Source: Bacteroidales bacterium (lineage in GTDB: Bacteria > Bacteroidota > Bacteroidia > Bacteroidales > JAADGE01). Taken from it: a stretch of 53,585 nucleotides of DNA. A program made the position numbers and the translations under genes. Location of the stretch: NCBI GenBank assembly GCA_021648725.1, contig JAKISF010000024.1, positions 1 through 53,585 on the forward strand. Direction: 5' to 3'. The notes beneath the pieces are model-generated. The model did no database searches and was not told the origin of the DNA. It saw only the letters and a program-made list of their open reading frames with translations. Shown here one piece after another: positions 17,457-27,000 of the stretch; the stretch's first letter is position 1; each line of letters starts with the position of its first letter.

Positions 17457-18542
17457 TTACTTTACGAAATTATTTTTTATTGCAAAAGCAACAAGAGAGG
17501 CTGTGTTACCTGTGCTTGTTTTTAATAATAAATTGGCTCTGTGGTTATCAACTGTTCTGTTGCTGATAAAAAGTTTTTCGGCAATTTTTACATTTGTAAA
17601 ACCGTCGCATATAAGTTGTAAAACTTCTAATTCCCTTTTTGTCAATTTTACTTTTTCTTTAATTTTGTTTCGATTTGTTTCTTCGTCGAATGTTAAAATA
17701 TTTTTGATATTAAGAATTTCTTCGGCGATTTTTTCTTTTCCGGTTGATAACAAAAAATCTACAATTTTTCGAAACTCATTGTTTTCGATATTATAAGTTT
17801 TTGTATTTTCAGAAGCATTATTAATTTGTTTTACGGTTCCGATAAGAGAGCTCCGGTTTCCTATTTCAATATGTTTTGCAAAAACATCAATAAAAACAGC
17901 TTTTTTAGTTTTGTTGATAAAAGAAATTTTCAATTGGACCGAGTCGTGTATTTTATTAAGAACGGATTTTAATTTTGCCAATATTAATTCGGGATCATTA
18001 ATAATAATTTTACTCAAAGAGATATTGTTTAGTACTTGTTTTGAGTATCCGGTTATTTCTTGCAATTTCTCGTTAATAAGAAAGAAATGATCTTCTTTAA
18101 ATATAAAAATACCTATGAACGGATTATGCAGAAGTGATTCAAATTCTTTTTTATGGGTATTTTTAAGGTGTTCATGTTTTTCAAGTCTTTTTTTTACACA
18201 AAACAAAAGGTTATCCATTTCCAGAGGTTTTGTAATGTAATCGTCAGCACCTAATTTCAGACCTGCTTTAAAGTCCTCCACTTGAGCTCTGGCTGTTAAG
18301 AAAATAAAAGGGGCGGAATATGAAGGAATTTTCTCAATTGTCTTAAGCACCTCATAACCTCCCATCTTAGGCATTTCTATATCGCATATAATTAAATCCG
18401 GACTGTGTTGTATTACCATTTGAACACCCTCTACTCCATTCTTTGCAGTATAGGTTTTAAAGCCTTCAAATGTTAAAAAGTCAGAAACCTCTTCCAAAAG
18501 TGGAGCAAAATCGTCAATTATTAGAATTCTTTTTTTCTTCAT
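17457..18542 (-). CDS. Receiver-PAS-LuxR response regulator
   Basis: A 361-residue DNA-binding response regulator. The receiver (1-120) has phosphoacceptor Asp54 (CDIEMPKMGG) and Lys105 (ITKPLE). A PAS-like domain follows (about 135-245, GIFIFKEDHFFLINEKLQEITGY) and then a LuxR/FixJ helix-turn-helix (about 295-355: LTKRELEVLQLI, ISNRTVDNHRAN). An intermediate PAS between receiver and HTH is less common and suggests a second input. It is encoded 12 bases downstream of the single-domain receiver gene and is probably the transcriptional output of the kinase at 18949. Confidence 0.9.
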   Translation of the reverse strand: MKKKRILIIDDFAPLLEEVSDFLTFEGFKTYTAKNGVEGVQMVIQHSPDLIICDIEMPKMGGYEVLKTIEKIPSYSAPFIFLTARAQVEDFKAGLKLGADDYITKPLEMDNLLFCVKKRLEKHEHLKNTHKKEFESLLHNPFIGIFIFKEDHFFLINEKLQEITGYSKQVLNNISLSKIIINDPELILAKLKSVLNKIHDSVQLKISFINKTKKAVFIDVFAKHIEIGNRSSLIGTVKQINNASENTKTYNIENNEFRKIVDFLLSTGKEKIAEEILNIKNILTFDEETNRNKIKEKVKLTKRELEVLQLICDGFTNVKIAEKLFISNRTVDNHRANLLLKTSTGNTASLVAFAIKNNFVK

Positions 18543-18554
18543 ACTGATATTCTC

Positions 18555-18929
18555 TTATTTGTTACCAATCAAGATTAATTTAATTTTATTTATTAATATT
18601 TCTGAGCTGACAGGTTTGATTATGTATAAATCGTTATTTAGACATTTTGCTTTTTCGACAGCAGTTTTTTCTGCTTTAGCCGAAAGGAATATAACCGGAA
18701 TATCTCGTGTTTTTGGATTCTTTCTGATTTGCCGGAATAGTTCAAATCCGCCCATTTCGGGCATTACAATATCAGTTATCACTAATTTTGGTCTTAATAT
18801 TCTTATTTCTTCAAGACCGATTTTCCCGTTTTTTGCTTCTGTAACATTATAGCCTTCCATTGACAGTATATCACATATTTCTTCTCTAACGGCTATATTG
18901 TCTTCGACAACTAGTATTTGATTTTTCAT
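18555..18929 (-). CDS. Single-domain response regulator receiver
   Basis: A 124-residue stand-alone receiver with acidic pocket VVEDN (9-11), phosphoacceptor Asp53 in ITDIVMPEMGG, the conserved Ser in LSAKAE, and Lys in IIKPVS. There is no output domain, so it may act as a phosphotransfer relay or phosphate sink between the multi-PAS kinase and other regulators. It lies 19 bases after the kinase stop and 12 bases before the LuxR regulator in one leftward unit. Confidence 0.9.
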   Translation of the reverse strand: MKNQILVVEDNIAVREEICDILSMEGYNVTEAKNGKIGLEEIRILRPKLVITDIVMPEMGGFELFRQIRKNPKTRDIPVIFLSAKAEKTAVEKAKCLNNDLYIIKPVSSEILINKIKLILIGNK

Positions 18930-18948
18930 AATATATATTGATTAGTGA

Positions 18949-21900
18949 TTAACTCTCAATAAACTGTTCTGATATGTTACGGAATCTGATTTGTTGTTGT
19001 TTTTGTAATATTATCGTAAATTTTGTTCCTTTTCTTTGGTCGCTTTCTACGGTAACATCACCTTTTAGTAATTCTACAGATTCTTTTACTATGGCAAGTC
19101 CGAGTCCTGTTCCTTGTATTGTTTCAACATTTCTTCCTCTTCTGAATGGATTAAAAATGCTTTTCAGTTCTTCTTCTTTTATTCCGATTCCTTTGTCTAT
19201 GACTTCGAATTTGATGTCTTTTTTGTTTACAGATACATTAAATATTACTTCATCGGCATCAGGCGAAAATTTTATGGCATTACTCAGCAAGTTTATAAAA
19301 ATATTTCTTAGAATCTTTGTGTCTGAGGTTATTATACATTTATTTTTATTGCATTTGAAATTAATCTTATGAGAGTTTTTTGTTGCTATTATAACATCTT
19401 CAATGATAGTTTCAAGTTCTTCTATCATATCAATTCTTTGCGGGTTGTATTTAATTTTACCGTTTTCTATTTTTCCTATTGTCAAAACGTCTTCAAGTAA
19501 TTTAGTCATATGGTTGACTTGTGTTTCAATTTTTTCGGCTTTTTTCAATATTTTTTCCTTTTCGGCTCTGTCGTAATATTTTTTTACAAAACCGGCTGCA
19601 AATTTTATTGCTGACAGAGGTGTTCTGAATTCGTGAGAAGCCATTGATACAAACTGTGATTTTAATTCGCTTAGTTCTTTTTCTTTTTCCAGTGCTTCGA
19701 TTAATTTATGTGTTCTTTCTTCAACTTTCTTTTCTAAATCCGCTTTGTATATTTCTCTTTCTGTAATATCTTGTGCTATGCATATTATACGACTTACGTT
19801 TTCGTTTTCATCAATTTGTGTTGTGCTGCTTATAAGCATTCTTATAAGTATTCCTTTTTTTGTTTTTATATCTAATTCTTCGTTTGTAATACTGTTACCG
19901 GATAAAATATAGCTCATTAAGTTAGAAAACACAGAATCTTCTCGTATAATAAAAATGTCTTTAAAGTGTTTGTTTTTTACTTTATTTCTGCTGTGCCCCG
20001 TAAGCATTTCGGCGGCATTATTCCATTCTTTAATTTTTCCGAAAATATCTATTCCGAAAATAGGAAGGTTTATGCTGCCTATTAAGCTGAGATATTCTGA
20101 TTTAGTTTGAATTTGTTTTCTTTTAGCTCTCATATAAGACGAGATATCTTTTATTATAACCAATAACCTCGGCTCTACCCCTTTGTATATTCTTCTGAAA
20201 TTAAGTTCTATCCAAACTTCTTTATTGAAGTTTGACGTTCCTTCTATAAGTCTTTTTTCCGATGAGCCGGTTTTTATGCATTCTATGGCAATATTAATAA
20301 GTTGAAGTTTTTTCCAATTTCTTTTTTCTCTGAAATTTTGGTTTAAGATACTTTCGGTATCAGTCCCGAGAATTGTTGCATAATTATCTGAAACAAAAAC
20401 ACATTCTCCGTTTCTTTTGTATATGGCATAGCCCAGTTCTCCGACATTGATTATTTGCTTATTAAGTTCGTGTATTTCTTGAAGCTCTTTTTCTTTTCTT
20501 TTTTCTTCCGTAATATTTTCAACAATTCCTTCAAAATATATATCTCCTTTTTCGTCTTGCAATTCAACGACATTTTCTCTTACATATTTCAGTTTATTTT
20601 TTTTATCTTTCCATATACTCTCAAAACCTGTAATATAACCGTTCTTTTCTATGGTGTTTTTAATTTTTAATCTGTTTACGGTAACATCACAGTCTGTTTC
20701 AAGGTTACAGTTTTTAATTTCAGAAAAAGAATTATATCCCAGTATTTTACAAAAAGCTTTATTTGCTTTAACTATTTTACCGTTTGGGGTTGTTCTGTAC
20801 ATTCCCAATATTGAGTTTTCAAAAAGCAAACGAAAGTGTTTTTCCGATTTTATCAGTTTTTCTCTTATTATTTTATATGCAGTTATGTCTTCTTTTACGG
20901 AAACAAAAAAAATTATTTCTCCTTTGTCATTGATAATAGGTTTTATACTTGCTTTTTCCCAGTATAATTCTCCGTTCTTTTTTCTGTTGCAAAATTCCCC
21001 GTTCCAGGTATAACCGAGAGTAATGGTATCCCATAATTTTTTGTAGAAAGTGTCTGTTTGTTTTCCTGACTTTAAAATTCCGGGGGTTCTTCCTATCACA
21101 TCTTTGGCTGTATAGCCGGTCATTTCCGTAAATTTGGGATTTGTATATTTTATTTTTCCGTTAGTATCTGTTATTATTATACCTACCGGGCCTTGTGTTA
21201 CTGCAGCTGATAACAACCTAATTTTTTCTTTCGTTTTATTTTTTTCTGAAATATTATTTACAAATGCCAAAATTACTTGTTTATTACCTTTTTTAACTAA
21301 TTTCAGATATACAGATACGGGATATTTTTTATTGTTTAAGGTTTTATGTGATGTTTCAAAATAAACCTCTTTATTAGCTTTAAGCTTTTTAAGATATTTT
21401 ATGTATGTTTTTTTATTTTGACCTGATTGAAAATAGTAAATTTTATGTTTTAAGATATCAATATTTGATATTCCGAGATTTTTATACGATTTAGAATTTG
21501 CATACATTATATTAAAGGATGAAGGGTTTATAATGTAAACTTCATTTAATCCGGTTTCTAAAGCACTCAATAGGTCAAGTCGTTCATTTTGCAATGATTT
21601 TAATTCTGTAATATCTTTATATAAGCATAAGTAGTCAGTTGTTTCATTATTATTTATTTTAGAGAATGTTCCCAGCAAGTACCTGTAATCACCAGGAAAA
21701 ACGACTTCATTTTGAAAACATCCGTATTTGTCTGCATATTCGTGTCCGCACCAACTACAAACTTTTTCAAAACCGAAAAGTGCCTTATAGCAAGTTACTC
21801 CGTTTTCTTTGTATCCAAACTTATTAACCGCTGCTGTGTTCATGTATTGCAATTTTTTATCTTTACTGCAAATTGTAATAATATCCGGATTTGCATTCAG

Positions 21901-23190
21901 TATTGAGCGATATTTCTTTTCACTTTCTTGAAGAGCTTTTTGTTTTTTAATATTTTCACTTATATCGTAAACAATTACTTCGAAGTTTGTTGTTTCTCCG
22001 TTTTTTTGTATAATGAACGTGCTGCCTGTTACCCATTTTATGGTTTTGTTTTTTGTAATAATCCTGTAAGGCTTATGATTTATTCTTATACTATTGCCTG
22101 TATTATTTGTTTTAATTTCATTTTTTAAGTAAGGCATGTCTTCTTTATATATTATATCCTCAAAGGTTATATTTTTATTAATAAAGTCAGAAATCCGATA
22201 ACCGAAATTTCTGTATATATTATCGGAAACATAAGATACAGGCCATCCCGGTTTATTCTTCAAAGAAAAAGAAACAATAGGACTGTTGTTAATAATATCT
22301 ATTTTTTCTGTAAGTGCTTTTTGTGTTTTTTTTTGTTTTATTATTTTATCAAATAATTTGATGTTTTGTTCCAAGTAAGTTTTATTCCGTTTTTTTAAGG
22401 TTTCTTTTTGCTTTGAGATTTTAGTGTGATAATAGTGTCGTTCAGTAATTTCTCTTGATTTGATTATTATATATTTTTTATTGTTAATTATTATAATGTT
22501 TGCAATAAAGTCAAAAAGAATAAATTTACTATTTTTATTATTGGGGATATTAACGGATATTTTTTTTCTTATTTTTTTTTCTTTTAATATTAGGGTTACA
22601 CACTCAATTATTTCTTTTTTTGGAATATGAGGCACTATTTTGTTTAAAGGGCTGCCTGTTATATCTGCTTTTTTGAATTTAAATACTTTACTTACGGCAT
22701 TATTTACTTTCTTTACTACAGGCATTTTGTCTTTTGCAACATCAACTATTATAATAGGGTCTTCAAATTCTTCAAAAATAAATTCGAATTGTTTCTCTCC
22801 GAAAGTATCGATTGTTTTATTTTGCTTTAAAGCCCTTTTAATAGTTGGCAACAGACGTATTAAATCTTCTTTTAGAATATAATCTGTAATGCCTTTTTGA
22901 TAAAGTTTCTCAATTGTTTTGTCGGTTAAAGGATCTGTAATAATGATAAAAGGGATGTTATTTTTATACTGTAAAATAATTTCTGAAATATTAGAATTTA
23001 AAAATTCTGAAAAATTACAGCCTAACAGTATAATGTCTGGTTTAAAGGTGTTTAAAGTATTTTTTAGTTTATGTAAACTATGTACATATTCAACAAAATA
23101 CTTAAAATCCGATTTCTTCAAGTAGTGTTCAATTTTCAGAATTTCAGTTTTGTTATTCTCTACAATTAAAATTTTTATTGTGCTGTTCAT
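18949..23190 (-). CDS. Eight-PAS histidine kinase with degenerate N-terminal receiver
   Basis: A 1413-residue probable soluble sensor kinase; no membrane segment is seen. Order: a receiver-like domain (1-125) in which the phosphoacceptor position reads Gly (IILLGCN) although the Lys in ILKED remains; about eight PAS domains (from about 140 to 1150), one holding a Cys cluster (CYKALFG, VCSWCG, YGCFQ) and one with the NifL-like GILKSGKQTDTFYKKLW; HisKA with His1186 in ASHEFRTPL; and HATPase_c with N-box NLLSNAIKFS, GIGIKEE and GTGLGLAI. It heads the leftward unit with two regulators and is divergent from the T9SS operon. Ligands are unknown; several PAS may bind redox or haem cofactors. Confidence 0.88.
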   Translation of the reverse strand: MNSTIKILIVENNKTEILKIEHYLKKSDFKYFVEYVHSLHKLKNTLNTFKPDIILLGCNFSEFLNSNISEIILQYKNNIPFIIITDPLTDKTIEKLYQKGITDYILKEDLIRLLPTIKRALKQNKTIDTFGEKQFEFIFEEFEDPIIIVDVAKDKMPVVKKVNNAVSKVFKFKKADITGSPLNKIVPHIPKKEIIECVTLILKEKKIRKKISVNIPNNKNSKFILFDFIANIIIINNKKYIIIKSREITERHYYHTKISKQKETLKKRNKTYLEQNIKLFDKIIKQKKTQKALTEKIDIINNSPIVSFSLKNKPGWPVSYVSDNIYRNFGYRISDFINKNITFEDIIYKEDMPYLKNEIKTNNTGNSIRINHKPYRIITKNKTIKWVTGSTFIIQKNGETTNFEVIVYDISENIKKQKALQESEKKYRSILNANPDIITICSKDKKLQYMNTAAVNKFGYKENGVTCYKALFGFEKVCSWCGHEYADKYGCFQNEVVFPGDYRYLLGTFSKINNNETTDYLCLYKDITELKSLQNERLDLLSALETGLNEVYIINPSSFNIMYANSKSYKNLGISNIDILKHKIYYFQSGQNKKTYIKYLKKLKANKEVYFETSHKTLNNKKYPVSVYLKLVKKGNKQVILAFVNNISEKNKTKEKIRLLSAAVTQGPVGIIITDTNGKIKYTNPKFTEMTGYTAKDVIGRTPGILKSGKQTDTFYKKLWDTITLGYTWNGEFCNRKKNGELYWEKASIKPIINDKGEIIFFVSVKEDITAYKIIREKLIKSEKHFRLLFENSILGMYRTTPNGKIVKANKAFCKILGYNSFSEIKNCNLETDCDVTVNRLKIKNTIEKNGYITGFESIWKDKKNKLKYVRENVVELQDEKGDIYFEGIVENITEEKRKEKELQEIHELNKQIINVGELGYAIYKRNGECVFVSDNYATILGTDTESILNQNFREKRNWKKLQLINIAIECIKTGSSEKRLIEGTSNFNKEVWIELNFRRIYKGVEPRLLVIIKDISSYMRAKRKQIQTKSEYLSLIGSINLPIFGIDIFGKIKEWNNAAEMLTGHSRNKVKNKHFKDIFIIREDSVFSNLMSYILSGNSITNEELDIKTKKGILIRMLISSTTQIDENENVSRIICIAQDITEREIYKADLEKKVEERTHKLIEALEKEKELSELKSQFVSMASHEFRTPLSAIKFAAGFVKKYYDRAEKEKILKKAEKIETQVNHMTKLLEDVLTIGKIENGKIKYNPQRIDMIEELETIIEDVIIATKNSHKINFKCNKNKCIITSDTKILRNIFINLLSNAIKFSPDADEVIFNVSVNKKDIKFEVIDKGIGIKEEELKSIFNPFRRGRNVETIQGTGLGLAIVKESVELLKGDVTVESDQRKGTKFTIILQKQQQIRFRNISEQFIES

Positions 23191-23215
23191 TTTTACATTA
23201 ATTTATTAAACTTTT

Positions 23216-23223
23216 CAAAGTTA
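23216..23223 (-). promoter_or_regulatory. -7 promoter box for the multi-PAS kinase unit
   Basis: Read leftward this is TAACTTTG, a match to TAnnTTTG, 25 bases before the kinase start codon at 23190. No convincing -33 box at the expected distance was found. Confidence 0.45.
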
Positions 23224-23545
23224 TGTTTTTAAAACAATATAATTTTAGGTGAATCTACTCAAAAAACATTAAAGATAAAAGTAAGTATTTATACCTATTT
23301 CTGATAAATTTAAGAAAAAAAAATGATTTTTTAAAATAATTATGTGTCAAACTATGAAATTGTTCCTTCCGGTATAATATACTAATTATTGTTTTGATTG
23401 TTAGTGCGTAAAAAAACCTACTGTATCCGTAATGGACAATCAAACAGTGCATTGCGACGATTCTGTGATTAGGTGTTTTAACATGCTTTACATTTACTTG
23501 TTTTTATTGAGTTTTTTATCTCTTAAAGTGTAATGGTTGCAGGTG

Positions 23546-23553
23546 TACCTTTG
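23546..23553 (+). promoter_or_regulatory. -7 promoter box for the T9SS operon
   Basis: TACCTTTG matches TAnnTTTG and is followed by a leader of about 45 nt before the start codon at 23605. No -33 box at the canonical distance, which may point to an activator such as the nearby LuxR-type regulator (inference). Confidence 0.5.
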
Positions 23554-23604
23554 TAAAAGCAAAATTTAATTCAGAATTATTAACTTATTATAAAATATAC
23601 AATC

Positions 23605-24096
23605 ATGAAAAGAATAGTCAGTTTAATATTAACAGTAGCTTTACTGAGCATGTCAGTAAGTTCATTCGCTTTATCAGCAAAATTATTTCCGACTCGGAAA
23701 CCTGATAAATCATTTAAAGTCAGCAGTAAGTCCCGAACAATAGAGATGAGAAAAGGACAGACTTATCACCTGAAAATGAAGTTGCGTAAAAACAGATACT
23801 ATTTTATATACTTAAAAGGTAAAAAGAAACTGGGCCCCGTTCAGTGTATAATTACTATACCGGAGGAAAGTAACAAAGTAGTTTTTGATAACGCAGCCTA
23901 TGAGTTTGAAAAAAATATTCTTTTCTATAACAAGGATGAAAGAGATGTAGTTGTTGAAATCAAAACTATGCCTTGTTGCTACGAAAGTAAACTGTCAAAA
24001 AAACAAACTGTCAAATTAGTATTTGCAAATAAAAAAATAAAAAAAGATGAGATATATAATACTGACAACAGTTATAATCTTTATGCTGTCAACTAA
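23605..24096 (+). CDS. Small exported protein, first gene of the T9SS operon
   Basis: A 163-residue protein with a signal peptide (cleavage near SSFA), a basic linker, and a probable beta-rich domain (KGQTYHLKMKLRKNRYYF, VVFDNAAYEF, CC near residue 125). I cannot name the family. Its pattern of strand, Asn-rich turn and Cys-containing C-terminal part reminds me of small exported proteins seen beside T9SS-related genes, but only loosely. The last 50 bases overlap the start of the giant PKD gene, so the two are translationally coupled and probably made together. Confidence 0.65.
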   Translation: MKRIVSLILTVALLSMSVSSFALSAKLFPTRKPDKSFKVSSKSRTIEMRKGQTYHLKMKLRKNRYYFIYLKGKKKLGPVQCIITIPEESNKVVFDNAAYEFEKNILFYNKDERDVVVEIKTMPCCYESKLSKKQTVKLVFANKKIKKDEIYNTDNSYNLYAVN

Positions 24097-27000
24097 ATTA
24101 AAAGCACAAATAATTGCAGATTTTTCATCAAACATTACATTTGCTTGCAATTCTGCTGTTATATCTTTTACAGACAACTCAACACCATCATCCGGTTTAA
24201 CATATCAATGGGATTTTGGTAACGGGAGTACATCTGTTCTGAGGAATCCTTCGGTAGCATACACAATGCCGGGTAGTTACACGATAAAGCTTGTTGTATC
24301 AGACGGAGTAAGTACAGATACTGTTATAAAAAATGATTACATAAATATTCATAGAATACCGGATGTCCAAATTTCCTTGGATGACAATAACTACTCGGGG
24401 TGTGCACCTTTAATTAAACAATTTGGCGATCAAACAATTTTGGGTGACGGAAATATTATTGATTGGATTTGGGATTTTGGAGACGGTAATTTAAGTAATG
24501 AACAAAATCCTCAACACGTATATTTATTTCAAAGTAATTATAGAGTATCTCTTACCGTAACCGATATTAACGGTTGCAGCGATGTGGGGTATTTAGATAC
24601 ACTTATTTCCGTATATAAACCATATGCCGATTTTTTGGCAGGTTATACTTATTCTTGCACCTCTGAACAGAATGTCAGTTTTTATAATAATTCCTATGGT
24701 GATGGTAATTTATTATATTTATGGGATTTTGGAGATTCAAATATTTCGAATGAGAAAAATCCTGTTCATACATATAATTTTAACGGAAATTTTGATGTAT
24801 CTCTTGTAGTAACCGATGAACACTCCTGCACAGATACATTGTTGAAAGAAAGCTACATAAACTTATCGGGAGTTGATGCAAGTTTCACAATTAACGAGGA
24901 TACTTTATGTTATGGTGAAGAATTAAAAGTTACGAATACTTCTGTAAATGCTTATAGTTTTTTGTGGGATTTTGGAGACAGTACAGTTTCCGAGCAGAAA
25001 AATCCCAGCCATATTTATACTGAGTCCGGAAATTATAAACTTACTTTAAAAGCAATACATATTTCAGGATGTGTAGATTCCTGCTCCGTTGATATTAATG
25101 TGGAAAAAGCTACTGCTGATTTTAGTTTGTCGGACAATTATGCTTGTGAAGTTCCCGTTACTATAAATTACGAAAATCTTTCACAAAATACCGTAAGTTA
25201 TGAATGGCATTTCGGAAACGGAGATATTTCGTATGAAAAAGACCCTTCTGTAGTATATACTAAAAACGGGATTTATAACGACACCCTTATCGTATACAGT
25301 TCTAAGGGATGTAAAGATATAAAAATAATAGACAGCAGCTTGGTTATTCGTGTTCCTAAAGCCTATTTTACACCTAACCAATTTGCTGACCCCTGGGAAA
25401 TTAAGGGATGTGCACCACTAAGTTTGAATTTTTACGATAATTCATATTATAATAGCGAATTTGACAGTATTGCTACTTTTGTTTGGAATTTTGGTGACGG
25501 GGTACAAAGCAACGAAAAAAACCCTTTACATATTTATGAAGATGTCGGAGAATATCTTGTCGAACATTATTATATTACATATAGGGGGTGCGTTTCTTCA
25601 CCTTATTATTCTGAAATAAAAACAGGTACTAGACAAACAGCTGATTTCTATAAAAATATGCCGGATACAATTTGTGCATCCCAAGCTGTCGATTTTTTTA
25701 ACAACTCTCAAGATTCAGTATTGGTAAACGAATGGTATTGGCGTTTCGGTGATGGGGAATATTCCTTGAAGGAAAATCCTACACATATGTATATCGATAC
25801 AGGCTATATGAATGTTAAGTTACAAGCATATCACAATGGTTGCGGTGTTGCTGAAGAGAAAAAAAACTTTATTTACGTGAAGGGCCCTGTTTTGAGCCCG
25901 GAGTATAGAATAGATTGTGACATGCCTTATGTTGTTACATTTGACGGAAATGTTAAAGATGCAGATAGGCTTATATGGGATTTTGGTGACGGCTCTTCGA
26001 TTGACTCTGTTAATTTTTATCCGTCTCATTCATATCCTGATAATAAAGCATATACGTACAGCTTGACTGCAGTTAATTATAAAAACGGTTGTTCGCATAA
26101 TTCAAGTAATATAGTTGTTATTAAAGACATAAAATCTGATTTCTATATGGATACCACATATGGCTGTGAGAATCTAAGAGTCAAAATAAACAGTAAAACT
26201 TCTCAAGATGAGTATTATTTTAAAAATGATAATACTTACGCTTTATATCTTTGGGATTTTGGTGACAGTACAAGTTTGCATACAAATTCTTACGAAATTT
26301 ATCATACCTATAAAAAGAAGGGAACTTATAACTTAAAATTATTTGTAAAAGATTTCAGAGGATGTGAAGACAGCCTGACTCGAATAATTAAAATTTATAA
26401 TCCGGAACCGGAATTTAATGTAAAAAATATTGAAGGATGTGTGCCTATGAATGCTTCCTTTGAAAACCTATCTATAAATGACACTTTGGTTGCAAGTTGG
26501 CTTTGGGATTTTGGAGACGGTACATTTTCTGATGCAGAAACCCCCCTTCATATATATAATAAACACGGAATCTATGATGTAAAACTCAAAATTACAGACA
26601 CCTTAGGCTGCATAAATGAAATGCTTAAACCTAATTATATAGAAGCAACAAATCCTATACCCGGTTTTATTGCTGATGATAATACAGTCTGTTTTAAAGA
26701 TACGATATCATTTATTCCTAATGACACAAGTAAGGTATCATCTTATTTTTGGGATTTTGGAGACGGAAATTATTCTTCCGAAGCTTTTCCGAAGCACATA
26801 TACGATTCGACAGGTTATTATACAGTTTCTTTGACTCTGGTAGATGATAAAGGCTGTGATTCTGCAAAATATATAAGTAATTATATAAATATACAAAATT
26901 ATCCGGAACCTAAATTTTCGGTAACAGATTCTGAGGCGACTTGCTACCCTTTGTTTGTAAGTTTCTCGGATACTACTAATAATTCGGATATTGCTGATTG

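Larger units (their letters stand above)
23191..23604. other. 414-base divergent intergenic region
   Basis: Separates the leftward kinase unit from the rightward T9SS operon. It contains a -7 box for each direction (23216-23223 leftward, 23546-23553 rightward) and a 9-base inverted repeat TTTGATTGT / ACAATCAAA at 23393-23401 and 23436-23444, 34 bases apart, which could be an operator or chance. A 65-codon leftward ORF here does not look coding. I see no RNA gene. Confidence 0.6.

Noticed and set aside
21700-21790. Cys cluster in the PAS as a haem c (CxxCH) site
   Set aside because: The sequence reads CSWCGH, with Gly between the second Cys and His, so it does not fit CxxCH, and the protein is cytoplasmic.
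23393-23444. 9-base inverted repeat in the divergent intergenic region as an operator
   Set aside because: The arms are AT-rich, 34 bases apart, and could be chance; reported only as a note in the region entry.
23255-23452. 65-codon leftward ORF between the divergent operons
   Set aside because: Composition is unlike a protein, with runs of Phe and Tyr and no family signs; the region is better explained as control DNA.
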